From the NCBI GenBank assembly GCA_007134725.1, contig SLKF01000305.1, positions 1-5,540 on the forward strand: a DNA stretch of 5,540 nt, read 5' to 3'. Under the pieces are notes generated by a model that saw nothing but the letters and a program-made list of their open reading frames with translations, was not told the DNA's origin and searched no databases. A program made the translations under genes and the position numbers. Source of the DNA: Clostridiales bacterium (GTDB lineage: Bacteria > Bacillota > Clostridia > Peptostreptococcales > T1SED10-28). This document shows positions 1 to 5,479 of this stretch, piece after piece (the stretch's first letter is position 1; each line of letters starts with the position of its first letter).

Positions 1-1
1 C

Positions 2-1195
2 GAAGAATATTTCTCAGAGGACCTTTCCGATCGATTTTTACAGGATAAACTGCCAAGCAAGGATGAAAGTAAGGATGACAGAAAAGATGAAAGCTTACCG
101 AAAGAAAAAGACTTAAACATTCAAAAATTGGTGAATCGAAGGCTTAGAAAAGTAGTTCTTACCTCAGTGATCATCGTAGTGCTTCTTTATGTAACCGTAT
201 TCTATGGAATATCTGCTGTGGTGGACGGAATGCATTATGACCCTACGGCTATTACAGAGGCGGAGGAGGATGATTACCCCTGGGCGGATTTTCATTTCGA
301 TATGACGGCTTACGTGAGTCTTAACATGCCGGGTTATACCATCTCCTCTTTTACAAGCGTAATACCGGAGGGTTTTGGGAACTATGAACTTCGCTATCCT
401 CTTCGAAGTCTTTTATCCCGACAAGCCCATAACCATAGGGTGAATGTTTCAAGGGGGAAATTGTCTTATGCCGACGGCGGAATTTTCGATTGGGAAAATC
501 GTTCGAATTTGTGGGATGGTTTCGGCCTTATTCGTTATCCGGTAATGTATGAGTCCGAGGATATTTCTGCAGAAGAAGCAAAGAATTACCGGGAACAGGA
601 AACTGAGCGTAAAAACAATATCACTCTTGATTTTTTAGAGGAGCTTAACCCGCTGTCCTATCTATCTATGCATGTAGTGTTTGAAGAAGATCTCACCATG
701 ATGGAATTCTATGAACTCAGTCGTGAGCATCACAACCTGGATTTTAAATGGGTAGGGATTCGTACAACCCCTAGGAAAACCCGGTGGAGTGAAAACCAAC
801 CAATGCATTTAATCGGTTTTAACCCTTCCCAGGACGAACCTTCGGGAAACAGTCGCCCAGACCCGGAGGAATATCCGCTTTTTAATCTGGAAGACTTGTG
901 GGATGAGCCTCCCCGTTCAGAAGAAGAATTCGGGAAAATTTACGAAACCCATTTCCATTCCAGGCTGAACTATTTGAGTCAGCGGGAGGAGTTTGTCGAA
1001 ATCTTTGATTTCAATTCTTATAAAGTTGAATTTTATGAAGAGGCCTTGAATTACATCGAACAAGAAGGGATTCATACCTATGGTGTCGTGGTTTATGGTA
1101 CCGTAGAAGATTATTCAGAAGCGATTAATGATCTTCCTTACGAGTCCCTTTATATTGATGATGTGCTTCCGACGAATCCGAATATTTATTACTAA
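2..1195 (+). CDS. Membrane anti-sigma factor, YhdL-like (Sigma_reg_N/Sigma_reg_C), 5' partial
   Basis: This is probably the anti-sigma partner of an ECF sigma factor, holding it at the membrane until an envelope signal arrives. The frame is open from the left edge with no in-frame ATG and no ribosome site before the TTG at 128, so the gene starts upstream of the window; 397 residues are visible. Counting from the edge: a charged, Lys/Asp-rich cytoplasmic segment (1-50) with an imperfect KDES/KDDR repeat, one membrane helix (about 51-75), then a large extracytoplasmic part. The stretch after the helix (FHFDMTAY, GFGNYELRY) fits the sigma-factor-regulator N-terminal family. SYLSMHVVFEEDLT (about 219-232), FKWVGIRT (248-255) and YGVVVYGTVEDY (360-371) fit the Sigma_reg_C family. 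The family call is from remembered motifs, not a search. The sigma-binding N-terminus and the sigma gene are not in view, so the cognate sigma is unknown. It ends in TAA. Confidence 0.82.
   Translation, partial: EEYFSEDLSDRFLQDKLPSKDESKDDRKDESLPKEKDLNIQKLVNRRLRKVVLTSVIIVVLLYVTVFYGISAVVDGMHYDPTAITEAEEDDYPWADFHFDMTAYVSLNMPGYTISSFTSVIPEGFGNYELRYPLRSLLSRQAHNHRVNVSRGKLSYADGGIFDWENRSNLWDGFGLIRYPVMYESEDISAEEAKNYREQETERKNNITLDFLEELNPLSYLSMHVVFEEDLTMMEFYELSREHHNLDFKWVGIRTTPRKTRWSENQPMHLIGFNPSQDEPSGNSRPDPEEYPLFNLEDLWDEPPRSEEEFGKIYETHFHSRLNYLSQREEFVEIFDFNSYKVEFYEEALNYIEQEGIHTYGVVVYGTVEDYSEAINDLPYESLYIDDVLPTNPNIYY
152..223 (+). other. Transmembrane helix of the anti-sigma factor
   Basis: About 24 consecutive residues are almost all Val, Leu, Ile, Tyr, Phe or Ala (VVLTSVIIVVLL then YVTVFYGISAVV). 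They are preceded by a basic cluster (RRLRK), which by the positive-inside rule puts the N-terminus in the cytoplasm and the C-terminal bulk outside. This topology fits an anti-sigma factor that senses the envelope. Confidence 0.8.
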
Positions 1196-1284
1196 AATCA
1201 AGGAAACCAAATGGAAAACCAAAGCAAAGTGAAGACAATTACTCCGTCCCTCTGTCCGCTTTAATCATCTTTATAGGCCCATAG

Positions 1285-1380
1285 ACTTATTTCCCATCCA
1301 TAGCAAAGGTGTTAACCTATATCCAAAACCATTATGAAGAAGTGCTTAATCTGGAAAAAATCCTGACCTTTTACCAAAAA
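1285..1380 (+). pseudogene. Possible remnant of an AraC-type HTH coding region
   Basis: In the frame beginning after the TAG at 1282-1284 the translation includes SIAKVLTYIQNHYEEVLNLE. This resembles the opening of AraC/XylS DNA-binding domains, whose first helix is typically xxVxxYIxxHYxExLxLExIA. The following residues (TFYQKNDNLREG) no longer match, and the frame then runs into the signal-peptide region of the lipoprotein gene, where the reading is a shadow. There is no ribosome site for the GTG at 1309. Either this is a decayed fragment of a regulator gene or the resemblance is chance. A 20-residue resemblance is weak evidence, hence the low confidence. Confidence 0.25.
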
Positions 1381-1408
1381 AATGATAACTTACGAGAGGG
1401 CGATGTCT

Positions 1409-1477
1409 ATGTTAAACAAAAAAATCATTCCACTGCTGCTGATTTTATTAATCGGTATGTTTTTAATTGCAGGATGC
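1409..1477 (+). other. Lipoprotein signal peptide with lipobox
   Basis: The residues are a short basic start (MLNKK), a Leu/Ile-rich core (IIPLLLILLIGMFL) and the lipobox I-A-G-C. Lgt would lipidate Cys23 (codon 1475-1477) and signal peptidase II would cut before it. This anchors the CapA domain on the outer face of the cytoplasmic membrane. Confidence 0.88.
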
Positions 1478-2761
1478 AACATCCAACTTGCCGATGACTC
1501 CTCAGCAGAAAATCAAAATGGAGAAGAAAACCAAGAGGAAACCAATGTTTCCGACCAGGACCCTGAGGGTACGGGAAGTGATGACCCGGAGAATTCAGAA
1601 GAAGCTGAAGAAGTTGAAGAAGTTGAAGAGTTCTTCGAAATTACCATCTCCGCTGTTGGGGATGTTATGGTTCATAATAACCAATTAATCGCCCAGTACG
1701 ATGCCGAAAAAGATGTCTATGATTTTCGTAACAACTTTCAGTATCTGAAACCTTACTTAGACCAAAGCGATGTCAATATGGCCAACCTCGAGACCACCTT
1801 TGCCGGTCCTGAACGGGGATATTCCAGTTTTCCAATGTTCAACACCCCGGATGCATTAGGTGAAGCCCTGGGTAATGCAGGTTTTCAGTTTATCAGCACC
1901 ATCAACAATCATACCTATGATACCGGAGAACAGGGTTTTTACAGAACTTTGGATATCCTAGAAGAACAGGGGCTTACCCCCTTAGGCACTCGAAGTGATG
2001 AGTCCGAACCAAGATACGTCATTGAAGAAGTTGAAAACATCAAGGTCGGCATGACCGCCTATACTTATGAAACGGAAAAAATGGGAGAGGAAATCTCTTT
2101 AAACGGTATTCGAATCCCATCCCATATGGAGCCGTTAATGAATACTTTTCATGATCACTACCAGGAAGAAGATATCAGAGAAATGGAAGAGATCATAAAC
2201 GCCATGAAGGACGACGGTGCAGATATTATCGTGTTTTTTCTGCATTGGGGAAATGAATACCACCGGGAACCCAGTACCTTTCAAACCCAATTGGCCAATA
2301 AACTATCCAGCCTCGGCGTGGATGTAATCTTCGGCAGTCATCCCCATGTGGTACAGCCCATGGATATTATTGAAAACGACGGCCACGAAACCTTAGTGGT
2401 CTATTCCATGGGGAATCTGATTTCCAATCAACGGGAGGAAACCTTACGAAACTACACCGCCAATGCCCAGTACACGGAAGATGGCTTAATGGTACACGCA
2501 ACCTTCCAAAAGAGTTCCTTAACCGAAGAAGTTGAAAGAATCTCAGTAGAGTACACCCCGTTATGGGTATATCGCTATTCGGACGGCAGCGGCTTTGGAT
2601 ATGAGGTCCTTCCCGTAGCGGAGACCATCAATAATTTCGAAGCCTTTAATATCCAGTCCGATGACTTAAAAAACCGAATAAAAAGATCCTTAGAAAGAAC
2701 CGAGGAAATGGTACTTCAGAATAATGATACCTTTATCCTTAATGATGGTACTTTCGAGTAG
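1409..2761 (+). CDS. CapA/PgsA-family lipoprotein (poly-gamma-glutamate-type metallophosphatase fold)
   Basis: A 450-residue surface lipoprotein. The ATG at 1409 is chosen over those at 1382 and 1403 because GAGAGGG (1394-1400) sits 8 bases before it and the protein then starts with a clean signal peptide: MLNKK, a hydrophobic stretch, and lipobox IAGC with the lipidated Cys at residue 23. An acidic linker rich in Glu, Asp, Asn and Ser follows (about 24-76). The CapA domain (PGA_cap family) spans about 78-395 and shows the family motifs in order: GDVMVH (84-89), ANLETT (125-130), NNH (166-168), HWGNEY (279-284), GSHPHV (309-314) and YSMGNL (332-337). The Asp, Asn, His and Glu residues in these are likely metal ligands by analogy with calcineurin-like phosphoesterases. 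Family members take part in poly-gamma-glutamate capsule synthesis or export in Bacillus, but no capB, capC or capE neighbour is seen, so the substrate here is unknown. The roughly 55-residue C-terminal tail has no recognised domain. It ends in TAG. Confidence 0.9.
   Translation: MLNKKIIPLLLILLIGMFLIAGCNIQLADDSSAENQNGEENQEETNVSDQDPEGTGSDDPENSEEAEEVEEVEEFFEITISAVGDVMVHNNQLIAQYDAEKDVYDFRNNFQYLKPYLDQSDVNMANLETTFAGPERGYSSFPMFNTPDALGEALGNAGFQFISTINNHTYDTGEQGFYRTLDILEEQGLTPLGTRSDESEPRYVIEEVENIKVGMTAYTYETEKMGEEISLNGIRIPSHMEPLMNTFHDHYQEEDIREMEEIINAMKDDGADIIVFFLHWGNEYHREPSTFQTQLANKLSSLGVDVIFGSHPHVVQPMDIIENDGHETLVVYSMGNLISNQREETLRNYTANAQYTEDGLMVHATFQKSSLTEEVERISVEYTPLWVYRYSDGSGFGYEVLPVAETINNFEAFNIQSDDLKNRIKRSLERTEEMVLQNNDTFILNDGTFE
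1598..1630 (+). repeat. Short 9-base tandem repeat (GAAGAAGYT) in the capA-like gene
   Basis: Three complete units and part of a fourth of GAAGAAGCT/GAAGAAGTT encode the Glu-rich run EEAEEVEEVEE that joins the lipid anchor to the catalytic domain. Because the unit is a multiple of three, slippage would lengthen or shorten the linker without breaking the frame. Confidence 0.7.
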
Positions 2762-2789
2762 AGTAAACTGTACATGGATCCAAAAGAAA

Positions 2790-2851
2790 ACTAAAAAAAA
2801 GATAAGAAAAAGATAACCGCCGAAGGATTGAAAAAGATCCCGGGCGGTTAT
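2790..2851 (-). terminator. Rho-independent terminator of the EVE-like gene (possibly bidirectional)
   Basis: ATAACCGCC (2813-2821) and GGCGGTTAT (2843-2851) form a perfect 9-bp stem. Inside it GGAT (2825-2828) pairs with ATCC (2837-2840), so the long 21-base loop is itself folded. On the minus strand the hairpin is followed by a T-rich run (TCTTTTTCTTATCTTTTTTTT, read from 2812 down), as expected for the gene ending at 2878. On the plus strand only a moderately T-rich stretch follows, so termination of the capA-like transcript here is possible but less certain. Confidence 0.78.
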
Positions 2852-2877
2852 TATCGTTGTTATGAATTTATCCAATT

Positions 2878-3492
2878 TCATCTTCCCGCTCTTAATAAGC
2901 GGTTCGTGACTTTCGACAAAAAATCCGGTTTGACTGCTACTTTTCCCTTCCGATTCTTTAACGGTTGTTCGTTAATATTGATGCTAGTATCTTTCTCCTG
3001 TTTTAACTTAGCTTCCGTATACTTGAAAGTATGGACATCTATTGTGTTTTGATGTTTTATTATGTTCTTAATAAATTTCCCCACCGTATCATTGATCTCA
3101 AAGAGATAACCTTGTTGACCTTTCACATCTTCAGTAAAAAGCATATATTTCCCGTGACATAAGGGAAGCAGTTGATCCCTGTGGGTTGAAAGTTCGATTG
3201 GCTTTTTCAGTTCTTGATAATTTACCTTAACCATCCACCCTTCTTTCTTTTCCGCCTCTTCTTGGTCTGAAAGAAAGGGGCTTGAGGCCTCTTTGCAGTT
3301 TTCTTCGGCACGATTCATCGATACAACCTGTCCCTGAACAACACTAAAAATATAATCTCCTGGCTGAATCTTTTTTAGGTTAGATTCGTGAAACATTTCT
3401 TGATCACTTTTCCTAGATTGGAATTCCCAAAGATATCCTCCTGTGGACTCCTCATCATAGGTTTTGTTTTGGAATACGATAAAATAAGCCAT
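2878..3492 (-). CDS. EVE/PUA-like domain protein resembling the N-terminal half of HNH nucleases, without the nuclease
   Basis: A 204-residue soluble protein. The ATG at 3492 is preferred to the one at 3498: GGAGGAGG (3499-3506) abuts the earlier ATG but lies 6-9 bases from this one, and the protein then begins MAYFIVFQNKTY. That opening, followed by GGYLW (18-22), KKIQPGDYIF (40-49), GWMVKVNYQEL (85-95) and GQQGYLFEIN (125-134), resembles from memory the N-terminal domain of many Bacillota HNH endonucleases. That domain is related to the EVE/PUA-like folds which read modified bases. Trp22 and Trp86 could belong to the ligand-binding cage. In the nuclease proteins an HNH domain follows; here the remaining 60 or so residues (about 145-204) are Lys-rich and show no paired His-Asn-His motif. 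Its role is therefore unknown: a reader without nuclease, a truncated restriction-type protein, or a regulator. It is transcribed alone from its own promoter and has its own terminator. The fold is moderately sure; the function is not. Confidence 0.72.
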   Translation of the reverse strand: MAYFIVFQNKTYDEESTGGYLWEFQSRKSDQEMFHESNLKKIQPGDYIFSVVQGQVVSMNRAEENCKEASSPFLSDQEEAEKKEGWMVKVNYQELKKPIELSTHRDQLLPLCHGKYMLFTEDVKGQQGYLFEINDTVGKFIKNIIKHQNTIDVHTFKYTEAKLKQEKDTSININEQPLKNRKGKVAVKPDFLSKVTNRLLRAGR

Positions 3493-3519
3493 TTCCATCC
3501 TCCTCCGTTTTTCATCTTC

Positions 3520-3548
3520 ACTATACCTTATTTTTCACAGCTTGCCAA
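3520..3548 (-). promoter_or_regulatory. SigA-type promoter of the EVE-like gene
   Basis: On the minus strand TTGGCA (3543-3548) and TATAGT (3520-3525) are separated by exactly 17 bases. Each hexamer matches the SigA consensus at five of six positions. The predicted start near 3513 leaves a leader of about 20 bases carrying the GGAGGAGG ribosome site. Confidence 0.75.
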
Positions 3549-3700
3549 CTACTGATTTAAGTTCTCTTTATCCGTCTCAAAACTCATCGAAAACAGATGC
3601 AGAAACAGGAACTTTTCAGGTCCCAATCCATAAGACAAAAATACTATACGAAGAAGTAATAACAGTACTCATACCGGTGCAAAAGAAAATCGAAAAGAAG
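3549..3700. other. Intergenic stretch without a recognised gene
   Basis: Between the promoter of the EVE-like gene and the terminator of the TetR operon, nothing could be assigned. A plus-strand frame is open across it (3542-3745, TTG start), but it lacks a ribosome site, overlaps the minus-strand promoter and ends inside the terminator hairpin. It could be a decayed coding fragment, but no family was recognised. Confidence 0.5.
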
Positions 3701-3752
3701 ATAAAAAAACAACCGCCTGAAGGATTACAAAATTCCATACCTTAAGGAGGTT
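3700..3752 (-). terminator. Rho-independent terminator of the TetR/membrane-protein operon
   Basis: AACCGCCT (3711-3718) pairs with AGGAGGTT (3745-3752) at seven of eight positions, and inside it AAGG (3720-3723) pairs with CCTT (3740-3743). On the minus strand the hairpin is followed by GTTTTTTTAT (3710 down). It lies 33 bases beyond the stop of the last operon gene. Its sequence is related to the terminator at 2790-2851. Confidence 0.65.
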
Positions 3753-3785
3753 TTATGTTGCATCAAATTGCTTGCAGACAATTTC

Positions 3786-4253
3786 CTATCCTTTGTCCGC
3801 TAAACATTCATCAGCTAGTTTTTTGTTTCCTCGGCCCATTACTATAATCCCGGCGATAAATGTAATTCCACAAACCAGAAGGTAGGGAACCATCATAGCC
3901 ATGCCACCCCAATCTGCTTGGGTGTCGGCATAACCTGCCATGTTCATTCTTATAGCCAGCATGCTAAGCCCATATGCCACGGGAATCAGTCCCATGATGT
4001 GAATTGAGATCTGCTTTGCTTTTAGTCCTATTAAAATAAACGTCACACCGGTTATCCAGTTGGATATTCCAAAAGTCCCCAGCAACCGCAACTGTTCTGT
4101 TGCAGTAGAGGTGGTTAAATCAAGCCCTGCGATGTTTAGAGCTGCATATTCAAGTGCTACTGTATGCATAAAACCACGGACAAGATCGATTACCCCAAGG
4201 AAAATAAGTACAACCCAAACAAATTTCGGCACTTGTGTTTTTTCTTTATCCAT
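3786..4253 (-). CDS. Four-helix membrane protein A, unknown function, last gene of TetR operon
   Basis: A 155-residue integral membrane protein whose family I do not recognise. Four hydrophobic segments are visible at about 11-31, 58-78, 83-103 and 118-139, with short polar ends (MDKEKTQVPK at the start, GRGNKKLADE near the end). The first helix carries an Arg-x3-His pair (R26, H30) that recurs in the upstream gene, and a FGISN motif (61-65) matches WGLSQ there, so the two look like diverged paralogues. The start is fixed by AAGGAGG (4260-4266) 6 bases before the ATG, inside the end of the upstream gene. The 8-base overlap (4246-4253) suggests translational coupling and roughly matched production. 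By context it may be an efflux or membrane-stress component controlled by the TetR protein, but nothing in the sequence names a substrate. Confidence 0.82.
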   Translation of the reverse strand: MDKEKTQVPKFVWVVLIFLGVIDLVRGFMHTVALEYAALNIAGLDLTTSTATEQLRLLGTFGISNWITGVTFILIGLKAKQISIHIMGLIPVAYGLSMLAIRMNMAGYADTQADWGGMAMMVPYLLVCGITFIAGIIVMGRGNKKLADECLADKG

Positions 4254-4725
4254 TGTATTCCTCCTTGTATTTTTTGCTTTTTATTAATGACAACAACAGC
4301 ATTATTACGCATAGGGGTACTAAAATATAATTTCCTATACCTCCAGGGGCTGTACCCGCTGTTACTATTGGCTTCATAGTGCCGATTACAATTCGCATAA
4401 TATATTCGATTATCAACAGAACATACATAGCGGATATCAATGATTGGTACCTAAGGTAAACAACACCGTATACAACACTCATCAACAGCTGCGACAATCC
4501 CCACAATGAAAACATCATGATTACAGTTGCCGCACCTGCAGATGTATAGCTATCAAGGGGTATAGTTGCTATTGACTGTGCTCCTCCATCTGACGCAAAG
4601 ATATGAATTAAACTTCTGGCCATTGTTATCACAGTAAGGATTAGAAATACGTATTTTGAAATCCGGTTACCTTTGTATACATTGTCGATGGTTTTAGGCA
4701 GGATTCTTATTCCTTCATTTTCCAT
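4246..4725 (-). CDS. Four-helix membrane protein B, unknown function, middle gene of TetR operon
   Basis: A 159-residue integral membrane protein, family not recognised. The ATG at 4725 is preferred: GGAGG (4734-4738) lies 8 bases before it, while the in-frame ATG at 4740 has only a weak purine stretch upstream. With this start there is one base between the regulator's TAA and the ATG. Hydrophobic segments lie at about 24-43, 68-91, 94-115 and 132-148; the C-terminus is basic (KSKKYKEE). R37-x3-H41 in helix 1, PLD (56-58) in the first loop and WGLSQ (75-79) at helix 2 line up with R26-x3-H30, LD (44-45) and FGISN (61-65) of protein A. An ungapped reading from these last motifs to the end of helix 3 keeps many similar residues. 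The pair may form a heterodimer, as paired small multidrug transporters do, but that is inference. A Gly-rich loop (TAGTAPGGIGN, about 122-132) precedes helix 4. Confidence 0.82.
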   Translation of the reverse strand: MENEGIRILPKTIDNVYKGNRISKYVFLILTVITMARSLIHIFASDGGAQSIATIPLDSYTSAGAATVIMMFSLWGLSQLLMSVVYGVVYLRYQSLISAMYVLLIIEYIMRIVIGTMKPIVTAGTAPGGIGNYILVPLCVIMLLLSLIKSKKYKEEYNG

Positions 4726-4726
4726 T

Positions 4727-5326
4727 TTATCTGCCTCCATCTTTCTTCAATAATTCAATCCGTATATCATATAACCTCAATATGGATTCACAGTCAAGAT
4801 CTTCAAATATTTTCTTCGTGAGCATATCCCGATTGATCATCTCTAAAATACTCATTAATGCCTCGGCATGTTCATTCGGTCTATCCCCTTGATTCTTAAA
4901 AATCAACTGCTTATAGGCATTTTCTCTGAGCCTTCGTTGCTTCTCCCGAATATAACGCCAAATATCATAATTCATTCCTAAATATAGGTTTTTGAAGTAC
5001 CGGCTATGCATGGGATCTGAAAGTAAATTGATGTTGAATAAAAACAGTTCCCGAAAGATTTTAAACACATCATATCTTTCCTTGTTCAGCACTTTTGATA
5101 AAAATATTTCAGATTGCTTTTCCATAACTTTACCGGTGGTAAAAAGGTATACGTCTAACTTATCTTCAAAATACAAATAAAAACTTCCTCTGGATATTCC
5201 GGAGTTCTGAACGATTTTATTAATGGATGCATCCATATATTGATGCTTTGAAAACTCTTCAAAGGCTACTGTAAATATAACCTCTTGTTTCTCTTCTTTT
5301 AGATTGAAAAAGGCTTTTTTCGGCAT
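4727..5326 (-). CDS. TetR/AcrR-family transcriptional regulator
   Basis: A 199-residue, probably dimeric DNA-binding repressor. The N-terminal TetR_N domain (about 13-60) is clear: helix 1 around VIFTVAFEEFSKHQY, then the helix-turn-helix SINKIVQNSGISRGSFYLYF (34-53), matching the family pattern of IAxxxGxSxGxxYxYF, and DKLDVY. The C-terminal ligand-binding and dimer region (about 65-199) is variable and does not reveal the ligand; it is rich in Arg, Lys and aromatic residues. The ATG at 5326 follows AAAGGAG (5336-5342) at 9 bases. It is the first gene of a three-gene minus-strand operon with the two membrane proteins, which are its likely targets. Two palindromic sites in its own promoter suggest that it represses this operon and is released by a small molecule. 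TetR regulators next to small membrane proteins often control efflux, but that is context, not proof. Confidence 0.92.
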   Translation of the reverse strand: MPKKAFFNLKEEKQEVIFTVAFEEFSKHQYMDASINKIVQNSGISRGSFYLYFEDKLDVYLFTTGKVMEKQSEIFLSKVLNKERYDVFKIFRELFLFNINLLSDPMHSRYFKNLYLGMNYDIWRYIREKQRRLRENAYKQLIFKNQGDRPNEHAEALMSILEMINRDMLTKKIFEDLDCESILRLYDIRIELLKKDGGR

Positions 5327-5370
5327 AATTTAGGACTCCTTTGTTTGATATTTACTGGCTCATCAACTTT

Positions 5371-5387
5371 AATGACATCTTGTCATT
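5371..5387. promoter_or_regulatory. Operator O1: perfect 7-bp inverted repeat, likely TetR-family site
   Basis: AATGACA, a TCT spacer, then TGTCATT form a perfect 17-base inverted repeat. It lies just downstream of the predicted transcription start of the TetR operon (about +5 to +21), where a bound dimer would block clearance by RNA polymerase. It shares the TGACA-nnn-TGTCA core with the second site. Confidence 0.75.
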
Positions 5388-5398
5388 TTCTTATTTTC

Positions 5399-5427
5399 AT
5401 TGTAATGACAAGGTGTCACTTTGTCAA
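5399..5427 (-). promoter_or_regulatory. SigA-type promoter of the TetR/membrane-protein operon
   Basis: On the minus strand TTGACA (5422-5427, perfect -35) is followed after exactly 17 bases by TACAAT (5399-5404, five of six). Transcription should start near 5392, giving a leader of about 65 bases before the regulator's ATG. The spacer is filled by an operator. Confidence 0.85.
5404..5420. promoter_or_regulatory. Operator O2 in the -35/-10 spacer
   Basis: AATGACA, AGG, TGTCACT repeats the arrangement of O1 with one mismatch in the outer arm. It sits between the -35 and -10 hexamers, a classic position for TetR-family repression. Its centre is 33 bases from that of O1, about three helical turns, so both sites face roughly the same side of the DNA. 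A third half-site (TGTCA at 5422-5426) overlaps the -35 box. Confidence 0.75.
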
Positions 5428-5479
5428 GTTAAATATTTGCTGAATCAAAGGGAGGTTAAACCACAGGAATTCTAAAGCT

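Noticed and set aside
128..1195. TTG at 128 as the true start of the anti-sigma factor
   Set aside because: No ribosome site precedes it, and the same frame is open with charged, coherent residues back to the window edge, which supplies the expected cytoplasmic part.
1211..1264. A 17-codon ORF (MENQSKVKTITPS...) after the anti-sigma gene with AAGGAA upstream
   Set aside because: It is too short to judge, has no recognisable features and only a modest ribosome site; chance is the simpler explanation.
2690..2881. Minus-strand hydrophobic ORF across the end of the capA-like gene
   Set aside because: It is mostly antisense to the conserved gene's end and contains the terminator; the hydrophobic run comes from the A-rich plus strand read in reverse.
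3542..3745. Plus-strand 67-codon ORF in the intergenic region
   Set aside because: It has a TTG start without a ribosome site, overlaps a good minus-strand promoter and ends inside a terminator; no family was recognised.
3755..3847. Plus-strand 30-codon ORF with a strong AAGGAGG just upstream
   Set aside because: The AAGGAGG is one arm of the operon's terminator hairpin, the spacing to ATG is only 4 bases, and most of the frame is antisense to the end of membrane protein A.
4060..4379. Plus-strand ORFs opposite the two membrane protein genes
   Set aside because: They are shadows of clearly coding minus-strand genes with good ribosome sites.
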